Shown here: one piece after another, positions 22,380 through 31,532 of the stretch
Layout of the letters: each line of letters opens with the position of its first letter
How positions within the stretch are numbered: the stretch's first letter is position 1
Source of the DNA: JBMNTU01 sp050945895
GTDB lineage: Bacteria; Bacillota; Clostridia; Christensenellales; Christensenellaceae
Reading direction: 5' to 3'
NCBI GenBank assembly: GCA_050945895.1
Contig: JBMNTU010000009.1
Location: 1 to 34,893 of the forward strand
Length of the DNA: 34,893 nucleotides
The notes under the pieces: model-generated
What the model was told of the DNA's origin: nothing
Seen by the model: only the letters and a program-made list of their open reading frames with translations
The model's database searches: none
Translations under genes and position numbers: made by a program

Positions 22380-23579
22380 TTACTTACAATACAACATTTT
22401 AGCAAATTCCCCGATGCGCTTCAAACCCTTTTCAATATTTTTTCTGGAAGTAGCGTAAGATAGCCGCACAAAATCATCTGCGCCAAAGGCGGCGCCCGGT
22501 ACGACGGCCGTCAGCTTTTCTTTCAAAAGTATTTCCGAAAAATCGATAGAAGAAGTAATCGTTTTTCCTCCCAGTTCGCATCCTTTTAATTGGGAAATAT
22601 TCATCATCACATAAAACGCACCCTCGGGCATAATGCACGAAAGGCCGTCTATCTCGTTAATCATCCCTACCATCAGTAGCCTGCGGCTGTCAAACTCGTT
22701 GCGCATAAACGCGATCTCTTCCTGCGGCCCCAGCAGCGCTTCCACGCCTGCATATTGCGCAATGGAGCAAGGATTGGAGGTTGCGTGGCTTTGGTAGCTT
22801 CCCATCACTTTGGCCACTTCCACCGTGCTGGCCGTATAGCCGATGCGCCAGCCCGTCATAGAATATGTTTTGGAAAGCCCGTTTACCAGTATCGTCCGGC
22901 TATATGCGTCGTCGCTCAGTGTTGCAATGCTCGTCGCCTCGTTGCCGTCATACACCAGCTCGTCGTAAATTTCGTCCGAAATAATAAAAAAGTCATGCTC
23001 TTTGGCAATGCGGGCAATGCGCTTTAGCGCTTCCGCATCGTAAATACAGCCGCATGGGTTAGACGGGCTGTTTACGATAATCGCTTTGGTTTTTTCTGTA
23101 ACGGCGGCGCGGATGTCCTGCTCTGTGGGAACAAATCCGTTTTCTTCTCTTGCCTGCACAAACACCGGTACGCCGTCCGCCATTTTTACCAATTCGGGGT
23201 AAGTCAGCCAGTATGGGCTGACAATCATTACCTCATCTCCCGGGTTTAGAATGGTTTGGAAAATATTGAACAGCGAATGCTTTGCGCCGTTCGATACCAC
23301 GATTTGCTCCGGCTCATAGCGCAGACCGTTCTTTTTTTTCTGGGATTTGCAAACCGCCTGCTTCAGCTCTACCGTACCCGAAGCCGGCGTATATTTTGTC
23401 AGGCCAATGCGCAGCGCCTCTATTGCCGCGTCCTTTATATGCTGCGGCGTATCGAAATCCGGTTCGCCCGCGCCAAAGCCAACCACATCCAGCCCTTGTG
23501 CTTTCATCTCCTTTGCCATCGCTGTAATCTTTAATGTGAGCGACGGCGATATTGCAATTGCTTTTCTCGAAAGTTGCAT
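22380..23579 (-). CDS. Aspartate-type aminotransferase (399 aa)
   Basis: Class I PLP aminotransferase resembling the aspartate aminotransferases of Bacillus and thermophiles (subgroup I-beta/gamma). The start MQLSRKAIAISPSLTLKITA and GFGAGEPDFDTP are typical; VSNGAKHSLFN, NSPSNPCGCIY and IISDEIYDELVY bind PLP, whose lysine is in NGLSKTYSMTGWRIGY. The C-terminal FVRLSYATSRKNIEKGL holds the carboxylate-binding Arg. GGAGG precedes the ATG at 23579. It is the first gene of the operon leading to alaR, alaT and the HAD gene, which suggests coordinated transamination of aspartate and alanine with glutamate. Confidence 0.9.
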   Translation of the reverse strand: MQLSRKAIAISPSLTLKITAMAKEMKAQGLDVVGFGAGEPDFDTPQHIKDAAIEALRIGLTKYTPASGTVELKQAVCKSQKKKNGLRYEPEQIVVSNGAKHSLFNIFQTILNPGDEVMIVSPYWLTYPELVKMADGVPVFVQAREENGFVPTEQDIRAAVTEKTKAIIVNSPSNPCGCIYDAEALKRIARIAKEHDFFIISDEIYDELVYDGNEATSIATLSDDAYSRTILVNGLSKTYSMTGWRIGYTASTVEVAKVMGSYQSHATSNPCSIAQYAGVEALLGPQEEIAFMRNEFDSRRLLMVGMINEIDGLSCIMPEGAFYVMMNISQLKGCELGGKTITSSIDFSEILLKEKLTAVVPGAAFGADDFVRLSYATSRKNIEKGLKRIGEFAKMLYCK

Positions 23580-23663
23580 TTTTCTGCCTCCAAATCGTTT
23601 TTATGCATTTTTATCAATACTCCGATTTCACCAGAAAACACAGTATCTACAAACGATATATTC

Positions 23664-23692
23664 AGTATATTTTAATACATATGGAATGGAAA
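23664..23692 (-). promoter_or_regulatory. Candidate promoter of the aminotransferase operon
   Basis: On the minus strand TTTCCA (23692-23687), a 17-bp AT-rich spacer and TATACT (23669-23664). It gives a leader of about 80 nt. The -35 matches 4 of 6 positions. Confidence 0.4.
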
Positions 23693-23780
23693 CACAATAG
23701 CTTTCTTTCATAAAATGCAATTTTTTATAAATAAATATTGCGATTTGCACATTCCTGCCATCGTTGCCGGCTTTCGGCAA

Positions 23781-23815
23781 AAAAACAGGGCGGCAATTTT
23801 GCCGCCCTGTTTTTC
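23781..23815 (-). terminator. Terminator after htpG
   Basis: AAAAACAGGGCGGCAA pairs with TTGCCGCCCTGTTTTT around a 2-4 nt loop, with A/T tracts on both sides. It lies about 20 nt beyond the htpG stop. Confidence 0.92.
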
Positions 23816-23833
23816 ACTTCCTATTCATATTAT

Positions 23834-25726
23834 CTACATAAGTCCAAATACCAGTTCAGAATAGGCTGCCGGGTCAGAAACCGGAAGCCCCGCCATCATC
23901 TCTGCCTGGTAGAATAGAATTTTTGTATATTGCTCCGCTTTTTCATTATCCGTGTTTTGCAGTTCGCACAGTTTTTCCAGCACGGGGCTTTTTAAGTTTA
24001 TTTCCAGCACGCGCTCTGCACGCGCATTTCCGTCCGGCTGTACCTGGTTTAAATATTTCTCCATTTCGAACGAAACCGGTCCTTCCGCCGTCAGGCAGGC
24101 GGGGGTATTGCGCAGCTTCTGCGAAATTTTCACTTCCTTTACCGCATCCCCCAATACGCCCTTCATAAACTCCAGCAGGTCTTTGCTATCGTCCTGCTGC
24201 TTTTTATGCTCCTGCTTTTCCTCCTCTGTTTCCAGGTCCGGATCATCTGCACTTATGGAACGGATGGGTTTTTCGTCGTAACTTTGGAGTGTTTGCGCAA
24301 CAAATTCGTCCACTTCCTCCGTAAAATACAGTATTTCATATCCTTTTTCGCGGATTCGCTCGGCCTGCGGAAGCGTGGCAATGAGCGGTATGCTTTGCCC
24401 TGCCGCATAATAGATGGATTTTTGATCTTCCTTCATGCGGCCCACATATTCTTCCAGCGTCGTTTTTTCGTCTCCCGCGGAGGAGCTGTACAGCAGCAAG
24501 TCTTTGAGCTGGTCTTTATGCATGCCGTATTCGGAAAGCACGCCGTATTTCAACTGCCTGCCAAACGCATCGAAAAAGGTCTCGTATGTTTCCCGTTCAT
24601 TTTTGAGCATTTTCAAAAGCTCGCTCTTTACCTTCTTTTCTATATTGGAGGCAACAACTTTTAGCTGCCGTGTATGCTGGAGCATCTCACGCGAGATATT
24701 GAGCGAAATATCCGGCGTGTCCACCACCCCGCGCACAAACCGGAAGTGCTCCGGAACCAGCTCTTCGCAATGGTCCATAATGAGCACGCCGCTCGAATAA
24801 AGCTGCAAGCCTCTTTTATATTCCTTCGTATAATAATCGTAGCTTGCTTTTTGGGGAATAAACAGCAGCGCCTTATAGCTGACCGTTCCCTCCGCATCCA
24901 CATGAATGGCTTTCAGCGGGTCTTCAAAATCAAAGAATTTCTCTTTATAAAACTGGTTGAGGTCCTCGTCCGAAACCTCGTTCTTATTGCGTTGCCAGAT
25001 GGGGACCATGCTGTTCAGCGTTTCCAGCTCGTAATACGTTTCCCACTCCGGCTCTTTGCCTTCCTGCCCCTCGTTCAGGTTGCGGCGGCGCTCCCGTTCC
25101 ATTTGCACGGGGTAACGAATATAGTCGGAATACTTTTTGACCAGCGACACCAGATTGTACTCCTCCAAAAAACGGCTGTAGCTTTCGTCCTCCGTATCTG
25201 CTTTAATTTCCATGATGATTTCCGTACCCTGCGTTTCCTTTTCGCAAGCGGTAATGGTATACCCGTCCGCGCCGGACGACTGCCATTTCCACGCTTCCTC
25301 CGAGCCGTATTTTCGGGTGATTACCGTAATTTTGTCGCTGACCATGAATGCGGAATAAAACCCAACGCCAAACTGGCCGATGATATCGATATCCTCCGCC
25401 GTATTTTCCATTTCGTTTTTGAACTGGAGCGAACCGCTTCGCGCAATTACACCCAGGTTGGACTCCAGGTCTTCTTTGCTCATACCGATACCGTTATCTG
25501 TTACGGTTAATATGCGTTTTTTCTCGTCGCGGTCTATGCGGATAAAAAAATCGCCACGCGCAAGGCCTGTGCCGCTGTCCGTAAGCGCCGTGTAGCAAAG
25601 CTTATCGATTGCATCGCTCGCATTGGAAATGATTTCGCGCAGGAATATTTCCTTATGCGTATAGATGGAGTTGATCATCAAATCCAGCAGCCGCTTGGAT
25701 TCGGCTTTAAATTGCTTTTTTGCCAT
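23834..25726 (-). CDS. htpG: Chaperone HtpG, Hsp90 family (630 aa)
   Basis: Cytosolic ATP-dependent chaperone. The N-terminal GHKL ATPase is clear: FLREIISNASDAIDKL, TVTDNGIGMSKEDLESNLG, the IGQFGVGFYSAFMV lid region. The middle domain has SLNISREMLQHTRQLKVVASNI with its conserved Arg. The C-terminal dimerisation domain ends at GLPVSDPAAYSELVFGLM. Length is usual for the family. The frame opens further upstream (25750), but AAGGGGA is about 8 nt before the ATG at 25726, where MAKKQFKAESKRLLDLM gives the normal start. It has its own promoter and terminator and so is monocistronic. No CIRCE operator is present. Confidence 0.96.
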   Translation of the reverse strand: MAKKQFKAESKRLLDLMINSIYTHKEIFLREIISNASDAIDKLCYTALTDSGTGLARGDFFIRIDRDEKKRILTVTDNGIGMSKEDLESNLGVIARSGSLQFKNEMENTAEDIDIIGQFGVGFYSAFMVSDKITVITRKYGSEEAWKWQSSGADGYTITACEKETQGTEIIMEIKADTEDESYSRFLEEYNLVSLVKKYSDYIRYPVQMERERRRNLNEGQEGKEPEWETYYELETLNSMVPIWQRNKNEVSDEDLNQFYKEKFFDFEDPLKAIHVDAEGTVSYKALLFIPQKASYDYYTKEYKRGLQLYSSGVLIMDHCEELVPEHFRFVRGVVDTPDISLNISREMLQHTRQLKVVASNIEKKVKSELLKMLKNERETYETFFDAFGRQLKYGVLSEYGMHKDQLKDLLLYSSSAGDEKTTLEEYVGRMKEDQKSIYYAAGQSIPLIATLPQAERIREKGYEILYFTEEVDEFVAQTLQSYDEKPIRSISADDPDLETEEEKQEHKKQQDDSKDLLEFMKGVLGDAVKEVKISQKLRNTPACLTAEGPVSFEMEKYLNQVQPDGNARAERVLEINLKSPVLEKLCELQNTDNEKAEQYTKILFYQAEMMAGLPVSDPAAYSELVFGLM

Positions 25727-25779
25727 AATCGACGTCCCCTTTCTTTCCATAATCGTTATAAATTATTATCTAAAAAAGT

Positions 25780-25807
25780 ATTATATCACTTATGCCCAAT
25801 ATGTCAA
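25780..25807 (-). promoter_or_regulatory. Sigma-A promoter of htpG
   Basis: On the minus strand a perfect TTGACA (25807-25802), 16-bp spacer and perfect TATAAT (25785-25780). Start of transcription would be near 25773, leaving a leader of about 47 nt. Confidence 0.8.
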
Positions 25808-25812
25808 AACGC

Positions 25813-25842
25813 TTAAAAGAGGTGCGTTTGCACCTCTTTTAA
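25813..25842. terminator. Terminator between hyuA and htpG
   Basis: TTAAAAGAGGTG (25813-25824), loop CGTTTG, CACCTCTTTTAA (25831-25842). A symmetrical 12-bp stem 57 nt behind the hyuA stop; it ends the transporter-hydantoinase operon. Confidence 0.75.
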
Positions 25843-25898
25843 GTTTGCGGAATTACACTATAGAATATATGGTTAACCCTTGCATACCACCAATCTGT

Positions 25899-27998
25899 CT
25901 AAACATCGATATCGAAGTAGTAGTCTCCATATTTTGTTACTTCAAGCGTATATTTTGGCAATACGGTAATGGTGGTTGTCGGCTCTTCCACAACTGCCGG
26001 GCCGTGCACGACTTGGCCATATTTCAGCTTTACGCCATTGTATGCCGGTGCATCCACAACCCCGCCCAACTCCTTGAAGTACATTTTGCGCGTTTCTTCC
26101 ATAACAGGCGGCGTTTTATCCGGCGTGTCTGCAAGCTCCCGCAGCTTTGCTCCCTCGTCCACTTTGCCCACAGCACGCACACGCCATACAAAGCAGTTGA
26201 CATAGCTGTTGTCCTTTACGGCAAACTGGCGGAAATGCTCGGTGTGGAACGCTTCTTCCAGCTCTTTTACAAAGTCCTCCGTAAACGTAAAGCCGTGGAA
26301 AAGGTTTTCGTGCGCCAATACACTCAAATCCCACGCCTGCGACGGGTAACGACCTTCCATATACAGCTCGATCTTCCGGTTTTCGGGCGCGATGTTGTTG
26401 CGCTCCAAAAATTCCTCTGCCTGGCTTTGCAGCTCGCGCACGCGCTGCGTGACCATCGCATAGTCGAACATACGTGTTTCCTGATACAGCGTGATGGAAA
26501 ATTCCTTCGTCAGGTCGGAAAACAGTCCGCCTGCGGCACTAAGGCCGCCCGCTGTTTTGGGAATGATCAGCTTTTTCATTTCCAGGCCGACCGAAAGCGG
26601 AATGGCATGTGTACCGCATGCGCCGCCGCCCGCAACCATTACATATCCGCGCGGGTCTACACCCTGCCAAACTGTAACGTCTTTGATTGCCTTTACCATA
26701 TTTGCGTTGACCGTGCCCCAAATTGCGTAAGCAGCTTCGTATACGTCCATATCCAGCTTTTTGGCAACGTGCTCTTCGATTGCATCCCATGCGCACTGTA
26801 CATCAAGCGTCATTTTCCCGTTATTGAAATTGGCCGGATTGAGGTAGCCTAAAATTACATTTGCGTCCGTAACGGTGGGAAGCTTTCCGCCGCGGCAATA
26901 ACACGCCGGCCCGGGAACAGACCCCGCGCTTTGCGGCCCTACACGCAGCATTCCGCCCGCGTCTACCCAGGCGATGCTTCCGCCGCCCGCACCGATGCTG
27001 TGCACGCCTACGCGTGCGATGCCAGGCACTTCGTCACCAATGACTGTTTCCCTCGAAATGCCGATATGGTTATCGATTACGCAGCTGACGTCGAATGTAG
27101 TGCCGCCCATGTCCATAACAACGGCATTCTTGTCGTTCGCATCCATATTGACGTATTCCCTGCCCGAAACAGGTGCCATAGCCGGGCCGGAATCGATAGA
27201 CAGCAGCGGCGATTCGGATATTTCGATGGGGCTCATTACACCGCCGTATGCGTTTAGCATACCCACTTCGCCAATATAACCCTGGTCGTTCAGGTTTTTA
27301 TTCAGATTTTTGGAATAGATAGAAACCAGCCTTCTTAAGGACGCGTCCATCGCCGTTGAAACAAACCGACGGTACTCGTTGATCTGCGGATTGACGTCCG
27401 CGCTGATAACAACGGGTATATCCGGGAACTCTTCCTTAATGATTTCCTTTGCCCGCCGTTCGTGCGCCGCGTTTACCGGCGACCAGAGAAAGCACACGGC
27501 AATGGCTTCTACATTATACTCTGCAAGCTGCTTTGCCGCCGCAATCACTTCGTCCTCATTGAGCGGAACTTCCACGCCACCCTCGGAATTGATGCGTTCT
27601 TCCACGCCAAATGTCAGGTACCGCGGTACAAACGGCTCGGGAAAATCGAGATAGAGGTCGTGCGGGTTTTTGGGCGGGCCTTCCCTGAAAAGCAATACAT
27701 CGCGGAAACCTTTCGTTGTAATCATTCCCACTTTGCCCGCTTTTTTTTCAAGGATCGCATTTGTGGCGATCGTAGAACCATGCGTCAGCCTACCGCCATT
27801 TTTTACACTGATATCTTTAAGAAGCTGTTCCAGTGAAATATCGTAAAACTCCGCGGCATTTTTCAACGCCCCAAGCATCCCCTCCGCATAGTCGTGCGGG
27901 GTCGTGGGGGATTTAAATATTTGAATGCAGCCTGTTTCATCCAGGATTGCCGCATCGGTAAATGTGCCGCCAATGTCAACACATGCAAATTTAGCCAT
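25899..27998 (-). CDS. hyuA: Hydantoinase/oxoprolinase subunit A, HyuA-type (699 aa)
   Basis: ATP-dependent ring-opening enzyme subunit of the N-methylhydantoinase A / 5-oxoprolinase / acetone carboxylase beta family, in the actin-like ATPase superfamily. Phosphate-binding loops are CVDIGGTFTDAAIL at the N-terminus and VVMDMGGTTFDVS mid-protein. HGSTIATNAILEKKAGKVGMIT, the SIGAGGGSIAWVDAGG adenosine-region motif and PGPACY also fit the family, as does VMVAGGGACGTHAIPLS. Start set at 27998 (MAKFACVDIGG) with AAAGGAG ahead, rather than at 28031. It lies 33 nt behind the B subunit and is the last gene of the operon. Exact substrate cannot be read from sequence; hydantoins, 5-oxoproline or another cyclic amide are options. 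Confidence 0.9.
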   Translation of the reverse strand: MAKFACVDIGGTFTDAAILDETGCIQIFKSPTTPHDYAEGMLGALKNAAEFYDISLEQLLKDISVKNGGRLTHGSTIATNAILEKKAGKVGMITTKGFRDVLLFREGPPKNPHDLYLDFPEPFVPRYLTFGVEERINSEGGVEVPLNEDEVIAAAKQLAEYNVEAIAVCFLWSPVNAAHERRAKEIIKEEFPDIPVVISADVNPQINEYRRFVSTAMDASLRRLVSIYSKNLNKNLNDQGYIGEVGMLNAYGGVMSPIEISESPLLSIDSGPAMAPVSGREYVNMDANDKNAVVMDMGGTTFDVSCVIDNHIGISRETVIGDEVPGIARVGVHSIGAGGGSIAWVDAGGMLRVGPQSAGSVPGPACYCRGGKLPTVTDANVILGYLNPANFNNGKMTLDVQCAWDAIEEHVAKKLDMDVYEAAYAIWGTVNANMVKAIKDVTVWQGVDPRGYVMVAGGGACGTHAIPLSVGLEMKKLIIPKTAGGLSAAGGLFSDLTKEFSITLYQETRMFDYAMVTQRVRELQSQAEEFLERNNIAPENRKIELYMEGRYPSQAWDLSVLAHENLFHGFTFTEDFVKELEEAFHTEHFRQFAVKDNSYVNCFVWRVRAVGKVDEGAKLRELADTPDKTPPVMEETRKMYFKELGGVVDAPAYNGVKLKYGQVVHGPAVVEEPTTTITVLPKYTLEVTKYGDYYFDIDV

Positions 27999-28031
27999 AG
28001 GGTTTTCTCCTTTTTCTTTATATAGAACCAA

Positions 28032-29810
28032 TCAGCCAGCGTTTCGCATTTGCTCACGCAGCTCTTTTGTTTCGTTTTCCTTCACTTTAAACAGCTCTTG
28101 GGAAGTATCCAGCACTACACCGTAGGTCTGCTTGGCATAGTCTTCTGTAATCCAGCCTTCGCGCACCCGCAGGCATACCATTTCCGGGTCGCGGTCGAGC
28201 GGGTTTCCATATCCGCCTGCCACGCAGCACTCGCCAACCATTACGTCGCCTGGCTCCAGCACCTCGGAAGAATAGACCGGCCGCGGTACGCGGCTTTCCC
28301 TGCCTTCGGCCAGCTTATAGCGGAATGCCCTGTTTACATGCCCATCCAGGCCGCCCGCTATTCCCTTGGGCGCGTTCTTTCCGCCATCGCATGCATAGGT
28401 TGCTGTGTACGGCGCTTCCCTGGCGGCACACTCAAAGACAACGCCCGGAGCCGAATCCCACTGCCCCGACCCGATCGTATCGGGAATAATTTCTTCCTGC
28501 ACGATGAGCACCGGGTATTGCTGCTCTAAAAGCTCAACAGAATTCCATTTGCATGCTCCAGAATTTCCGGCATCACAGAAGTTGATCCAGCCATCGTGCC
28601 CTTTTACTGCCGGGCCGCCTGTTGCGCCAAGAATAAACTGGTTGACATACGGGTCGTTGTTTTTGCGATAGTCCAGTCCGGAATACACGCCCTGCGAAAC
28701 AGATACATTGCAGTTTGGCTCTGCCATGCCCGTTTCCTTTTTCAATTTATTAAACAACACGCCCACATTGCCCGCCGTCCGCGATGCAAGGTTTGTCGTA
28801 CATGCGGAATAAGACTTTGGATGCTCCGCTTTTCCAAGCAAACAGCCCTTGCGCATAATTACCTTGATATGGTCCATCGCGCCGTCTATTGCAGGAATGT
28901 CCGGCATATGATACATAACGCCCGACCGGCAGGCCGCAACGGTTGTAGATTCGCAAAGATTCAGCCCCCACGCAAGCGTATCAATATTCTTTGTAACATC
29001 GATGATGATATCGCCCGCCTCTTTATCTACCCATGCCTCCAAATGGATGAGGATGTCGTCCGAAAATCCGGGAACCTCATCAAATTTGAATTCATGGATC
29101 ACTTTTTTATCTTCAAGCTTCTGGATCTCCTCCAGCATCAGGCGCTCTGCATAATCGGTATAGGCCGTGCAAAACTGCTTGATCGTATCATTGCCGTATT
29201 CCTTGCACATGCTTTTGAGCTGCCGCTCGGCCGTGCGTGTCGAACCCTGTGCAGCAAGGAAATCGCCATACCAGAGTTCGGGCACGCGGATGCGCATTTT
29301 AGCAATATTGACGATATCGAAAACGTCTTCGTAATTTTCCTGTATTTTTACGCAGGGAAAGATGATTGCGCCCTCGTTGTATACGTCCGTTGCCCACGCA
29401 TTATACGTCGTGGGGATGGAGTTCCCGCAATCTGCCTGGTGCGCTTTGATGACAGAGAAAAACATCAGCTCGCCGTCGTTGAAAACGGGCGCAATAAACG
29501 TATAGTCTGCTGCATGCGAGTTTCCGTGGTAGGGTGAGTTGTTGAGGAATAGATCTCCCTCGTGGATTCCTTCCGGATGGCTGAACAGGTATTCTGCCAT
29601 CAGCCCCATATTTCCGCAGTGAATGGGTATTCCGTGCGGCGCCGCGATGACCTTTCCATACCGGTCGAAAAGTGCCGTCGAAAAGTCACGCGCAAAATTC
29701 AACACCTGTGACCTCGCAGTGCGGATGACCGTGTTGATCATATCCTGCGTGATTGCGTCGATCCTGCTGGATAATACCGATAGCAGGAACGGATCAAATT
29801 TTTTGCTCAT
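28032..29810 (-). CDS. hyuB: Hydantoinase/oxoprolinase subunit B, HyuB-type (592 aa)
   Basis: Partner subunit of HyuA; the pair opens a cyclic amide (or carboxylates a ketone in the acetone carboxylases) at the expense of ATP. The N-terminus (SSRIDAITQDMINTVIRTAR) and SFARDFSTALFD-type segment are characteristic. So are GDLFLNNSPYHGNSHAADYTFIAPVF with metal-binding His/Asp, and SVIKAHQADCGN. A central ACRSGVMYHMPDIPAIDGAM and a C-terminal PGDVMVGECCVAGGYGNPLDRDPE follow. It is of normal length for HyuB and shorter than acetone carboxylase alpha. AAGGAG lies 9 nt from the ATG. No acetone carboxylase gamma subunit follows, which argues for the hydantoinase/oxoprolinase side of the family. Confidence 0.9.
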   Translation of the reverse strand: MSKKFDPFLLSVLSSRIDAITQDMINTVIRTARSQVLNFARDFSTALFDRYGKVIAAPHGIPIHCGNMGLMAEYLFSHPEGIHEGDLFLNNSPYHGNSHAADYTFIAPVFNDGELMFFSVIKAHQADCGNSIPTTYNAWATDVYNEGAIIFPCVKIQENYEDVFDIVNIAKMRIRVPELWYGDFLAAQGSTRTAERQLKSMCKEYGNDTIKQFCTAYTDYAERLMLEEIQKLEDKKVIHEFKFDEVPGFSDDILIHLEAWVDKEAGDIIIDVTKNIDTLAWGLNLCESTTVAACRSGVMYHMPDIPAIDGAMDHIKVIMRKGCLLGKAEHPKSYSACTTNLASRTAGNVGVLFNKLKKETGMAEPNCNVSVSQGVYSGLDYRKNNDPYVNQFILGATGGPAVKGHDGWINFCDAGNSGACKWNSVELLEQQYPVLIVQEEIIPDTIGSGQWDSAPGVVFECAAREAPYTATYACDGGKNAPKGIAGGLDGHVNRAFRYKLAEGRESRVPRPVYSSEVLEPGDVMVGECCVAGGYGNPLDRDPEMVCLRVREGWITEDYAKQTYGVVLDTSQELFKVKENETKELREQMRNAG

Positions 29811-29903
29811 ACTGTACTCCTTAACTTTTTACTGGTTGCTATATGATTGGCAAATAGCACATGATGCTATCTGTAATATGCCTTCGTATCGGTAGCGGGC
29901 TTT

Positions 29904-31427
29904 TTAACTGAGCCCGGTGCTTACCTGTGTAATGGCCTTAATCAGGTTTTCTTCGGTGATTTCGTCCCGCTCGAACGCCCCGTTGATCTGTCCGTTCGAC
30001 ATCGTCAATATCCGGTTGGAAACGCCCATAATCTCCGGCATTTCACTGGAAATAACGAGTATCGCGAGGCCATCTTCAGCCATGGTTGCAATCAACTTGT
30101 GGATTTCTGCTTTAGAGCCAACGTCGATCCCCTTTGTCGGCTCATCCAAAATGAGCAGCTTGGGGTGCGTTGCAATCCACTTTCCGATGATAACCTTTTG
30201 CTGGTTTCCGCCGGATAAAAACACGCACTTCTGGTAGCCTCCCGGCGTCATAATTGACAGCTTTTCCCTGTATTCCTCAAAAAGCCTGTTTTCTTTTGCC
30301 GGGTCTAAAAACGCCCGTTTGGTCATATTCTTCAACTGCGGCATGCTGATGTTCTGTGTGCAATTCATGCGCAACACCAGCCCCTGCTCCTTTCGGTTTT
30401 CGGGTACAAGGCCAATCCCGTGCTTTACCGCATCTGCGCTCGACCGGATATGCACCTGCTTTCCGTTCATTTTCACATGACCGCGATCCAGCTTGCGTAC
30501 ACCAAAGATGCTCTCTGCGATTTCCGAGCGGCCCGCGCCCACCAGGCCATACAGGCCAACGATTTCGCCCTTCCGGATAGAGAACGAAATATCTTTAAAT
30601 ATTCCGTCAATCGTCAGGTTTTCCACTTCCAATACTTTATCATCGGTAATTTCGGCATGGCTTTTGTGGAAAAACGCATCTAGCTTTCGCCCGATCATCA
30701 GCTGTGTAATATCGTCGATCGTCGCTTCGTCCGTAACCAAATCGCCCGTTTTGGAGCCGTCGCGGAATACGGTTATGCGATCGCTGATTTCAAATACTTC
30801 GTCCATTTTGTGGGTGATATAAATAATTCCGACATTATTTGCCTTTAAGCGGCGGATGTTTTCAAAAAGCACATCCTTTTCCTTATCTGTAAGCGACGAG
30901 GTCGGCTCGTCAAAAATAACGACCTTTGCATTAAACGCAAGCGCCCGCGCAATTTCAACCATTTGCTGCTGCGCAATAGGAAGGTTTTTGACCGGCTCTT
31001 TGGTGCTTACGTCACACTGGATCTGCGTCAGGATATCCCTGGCTTTGGCATGCATCGTTTTTGTATCGATCAGTCCGCTCTTTTTATGCGGAAGGCTGCC
31101 CAGGAAAATATTTTCTGCCACGGAAAGGTCCGGAACAAGGGATAATTCCTGGAAAATCAGGACGATTCCTTCGTCCCTTGCTTCCAGCGGGTTTGTAAAG
31201 TTTACCTGCTTTCCCTGATACAAATACTCCCCTTCTCCCTTATCCACGGGCTGAATGCCGGCAATACACTTCATAAGCGTAGATTTCCCTGCGCCATTTT
31301 CGCCGCATATAGCGAGGACTTCACCGGCATAAAGGTCCATATCTACCTTATTCAACGCCTTAACACCCGGAAAAGTTTTTGATACGCCCCTGATTTGCAT
31401 AATGGGAGTTTTGTTATTTGTATCCAT
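29904..31427 (-). CDS. ABC importer ATPase, ribose/galactose type (507 aa)
   Basis: Double ATP-binding protein of the carbohydrate-uptake-2 (RbsA/MglA) family. The first cassette has GENGAGKSTLMKCIAG (Walker A), Q-loop FQELSLVPDL, a degenerate signature NLPIAQQQMVEIARAL and FDEPTSSL (Walker B). The second has a degenerate Walker A (YGLVGAGRSEIAESIFG), signature LSGGNQQKVIIGKW and LILDEPTKGIDVG, the usual asymmetry of this group. ATG at 31427 chosen with GAGGTG ahead; an ATG at 31439 is possible. It is the fourth gene of the operon, after two permeases and the lipoprotein. Substrate of this class is often a sugar, but nucleosides and other small molecules also occur. Confidence 0.94.
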   Translation of the reverse strand: MDTNNKTPIMQIRGVSKTFPGVKALNKVDMDLYAGEVLAICGENGAGKSTLMKCIAGIQPVDKGEGEYLYQGKQVNFTNPLEARDEGIVLIFQELSLVPDLSVAENIFLGSLPHKKSGLIDTKTMHAKARDILTQIQCDVSTKEPVKNLPIAQQQMVEIARALAFNAKVVIFDEPTSSLTDKEKDVLFENIRRLKANNVGIIYITHKMDEVFEISDRITVFRDGSKTGDLVTDEATIDDITQLMIGRKLDAFFHKSHAEITDDKVLEVENLTIDGIFKDISFSIRKGEIVGLYGLVGAGRSEIAESIFGVRKLDRGHVKMNGKQVHIRSSADAVKHGIGLVPENRKEQGLVLRMNCTQNISMPQLKNMTKRAFLDPAKENRLFEEYREKLSIMTPGGYQKCVFLSGGNQQKVIIGKWIATHPKLLILDEPTKGIDVGSKAEIHKLIATMAEDGLAILVISSEMPEIMGVSNRILTMSNGQINGAFERDEITEENLIKAITQVSTGLS

Positions 31428-31448
31428 ATTACACCTCATGTCTTATGT

Positions 31449-31486
31449 TTTTGCCCGCCACCGCCCTTTGGAGGTGGCGGGCAAAA
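31449..31486. other. Intra-operon GC-rich hairpin
   Basis: TTTTGCCCGCCACC (31449-31462), 10-nt loop, GGTGGCGGGCAAAA (31473-31486): a perfect 14-bp stem between the binding-protein stop and the ATPase start. On the coding strand it is followed by A-rich, not T-rich, sequence, so it is not a classical terminator. It probably stabilises the upstream mRNA, raising binding-protein output relative to the ATPase. Confidence 0.7.
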
Positions 31487-31532
31487 TGTTTGATTACCGA
31501 ACTACTAAATAGTACTGGTTCATACCCATCCT

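Noticed and set aside
25727..25830. CIRCE heat-shock operator upstream of htpG
   Set aside because: The nine-base inverted repeat of CIRCE is not present; the only palindrome there is the transcription terminator of the next operon.
25665..26852. 395-codon plus-strand open frame opposite hyuA and htpG
   Set aside because: It spans two real minus-strand genes and the terminator and promoter between them; no family resemblance.
28596..29537. 313-codon plus-strand open frame opposite hyuB
   Set aside because: Shadow of hyuB codon bias; no ribosome binding site and no recognisable domain.
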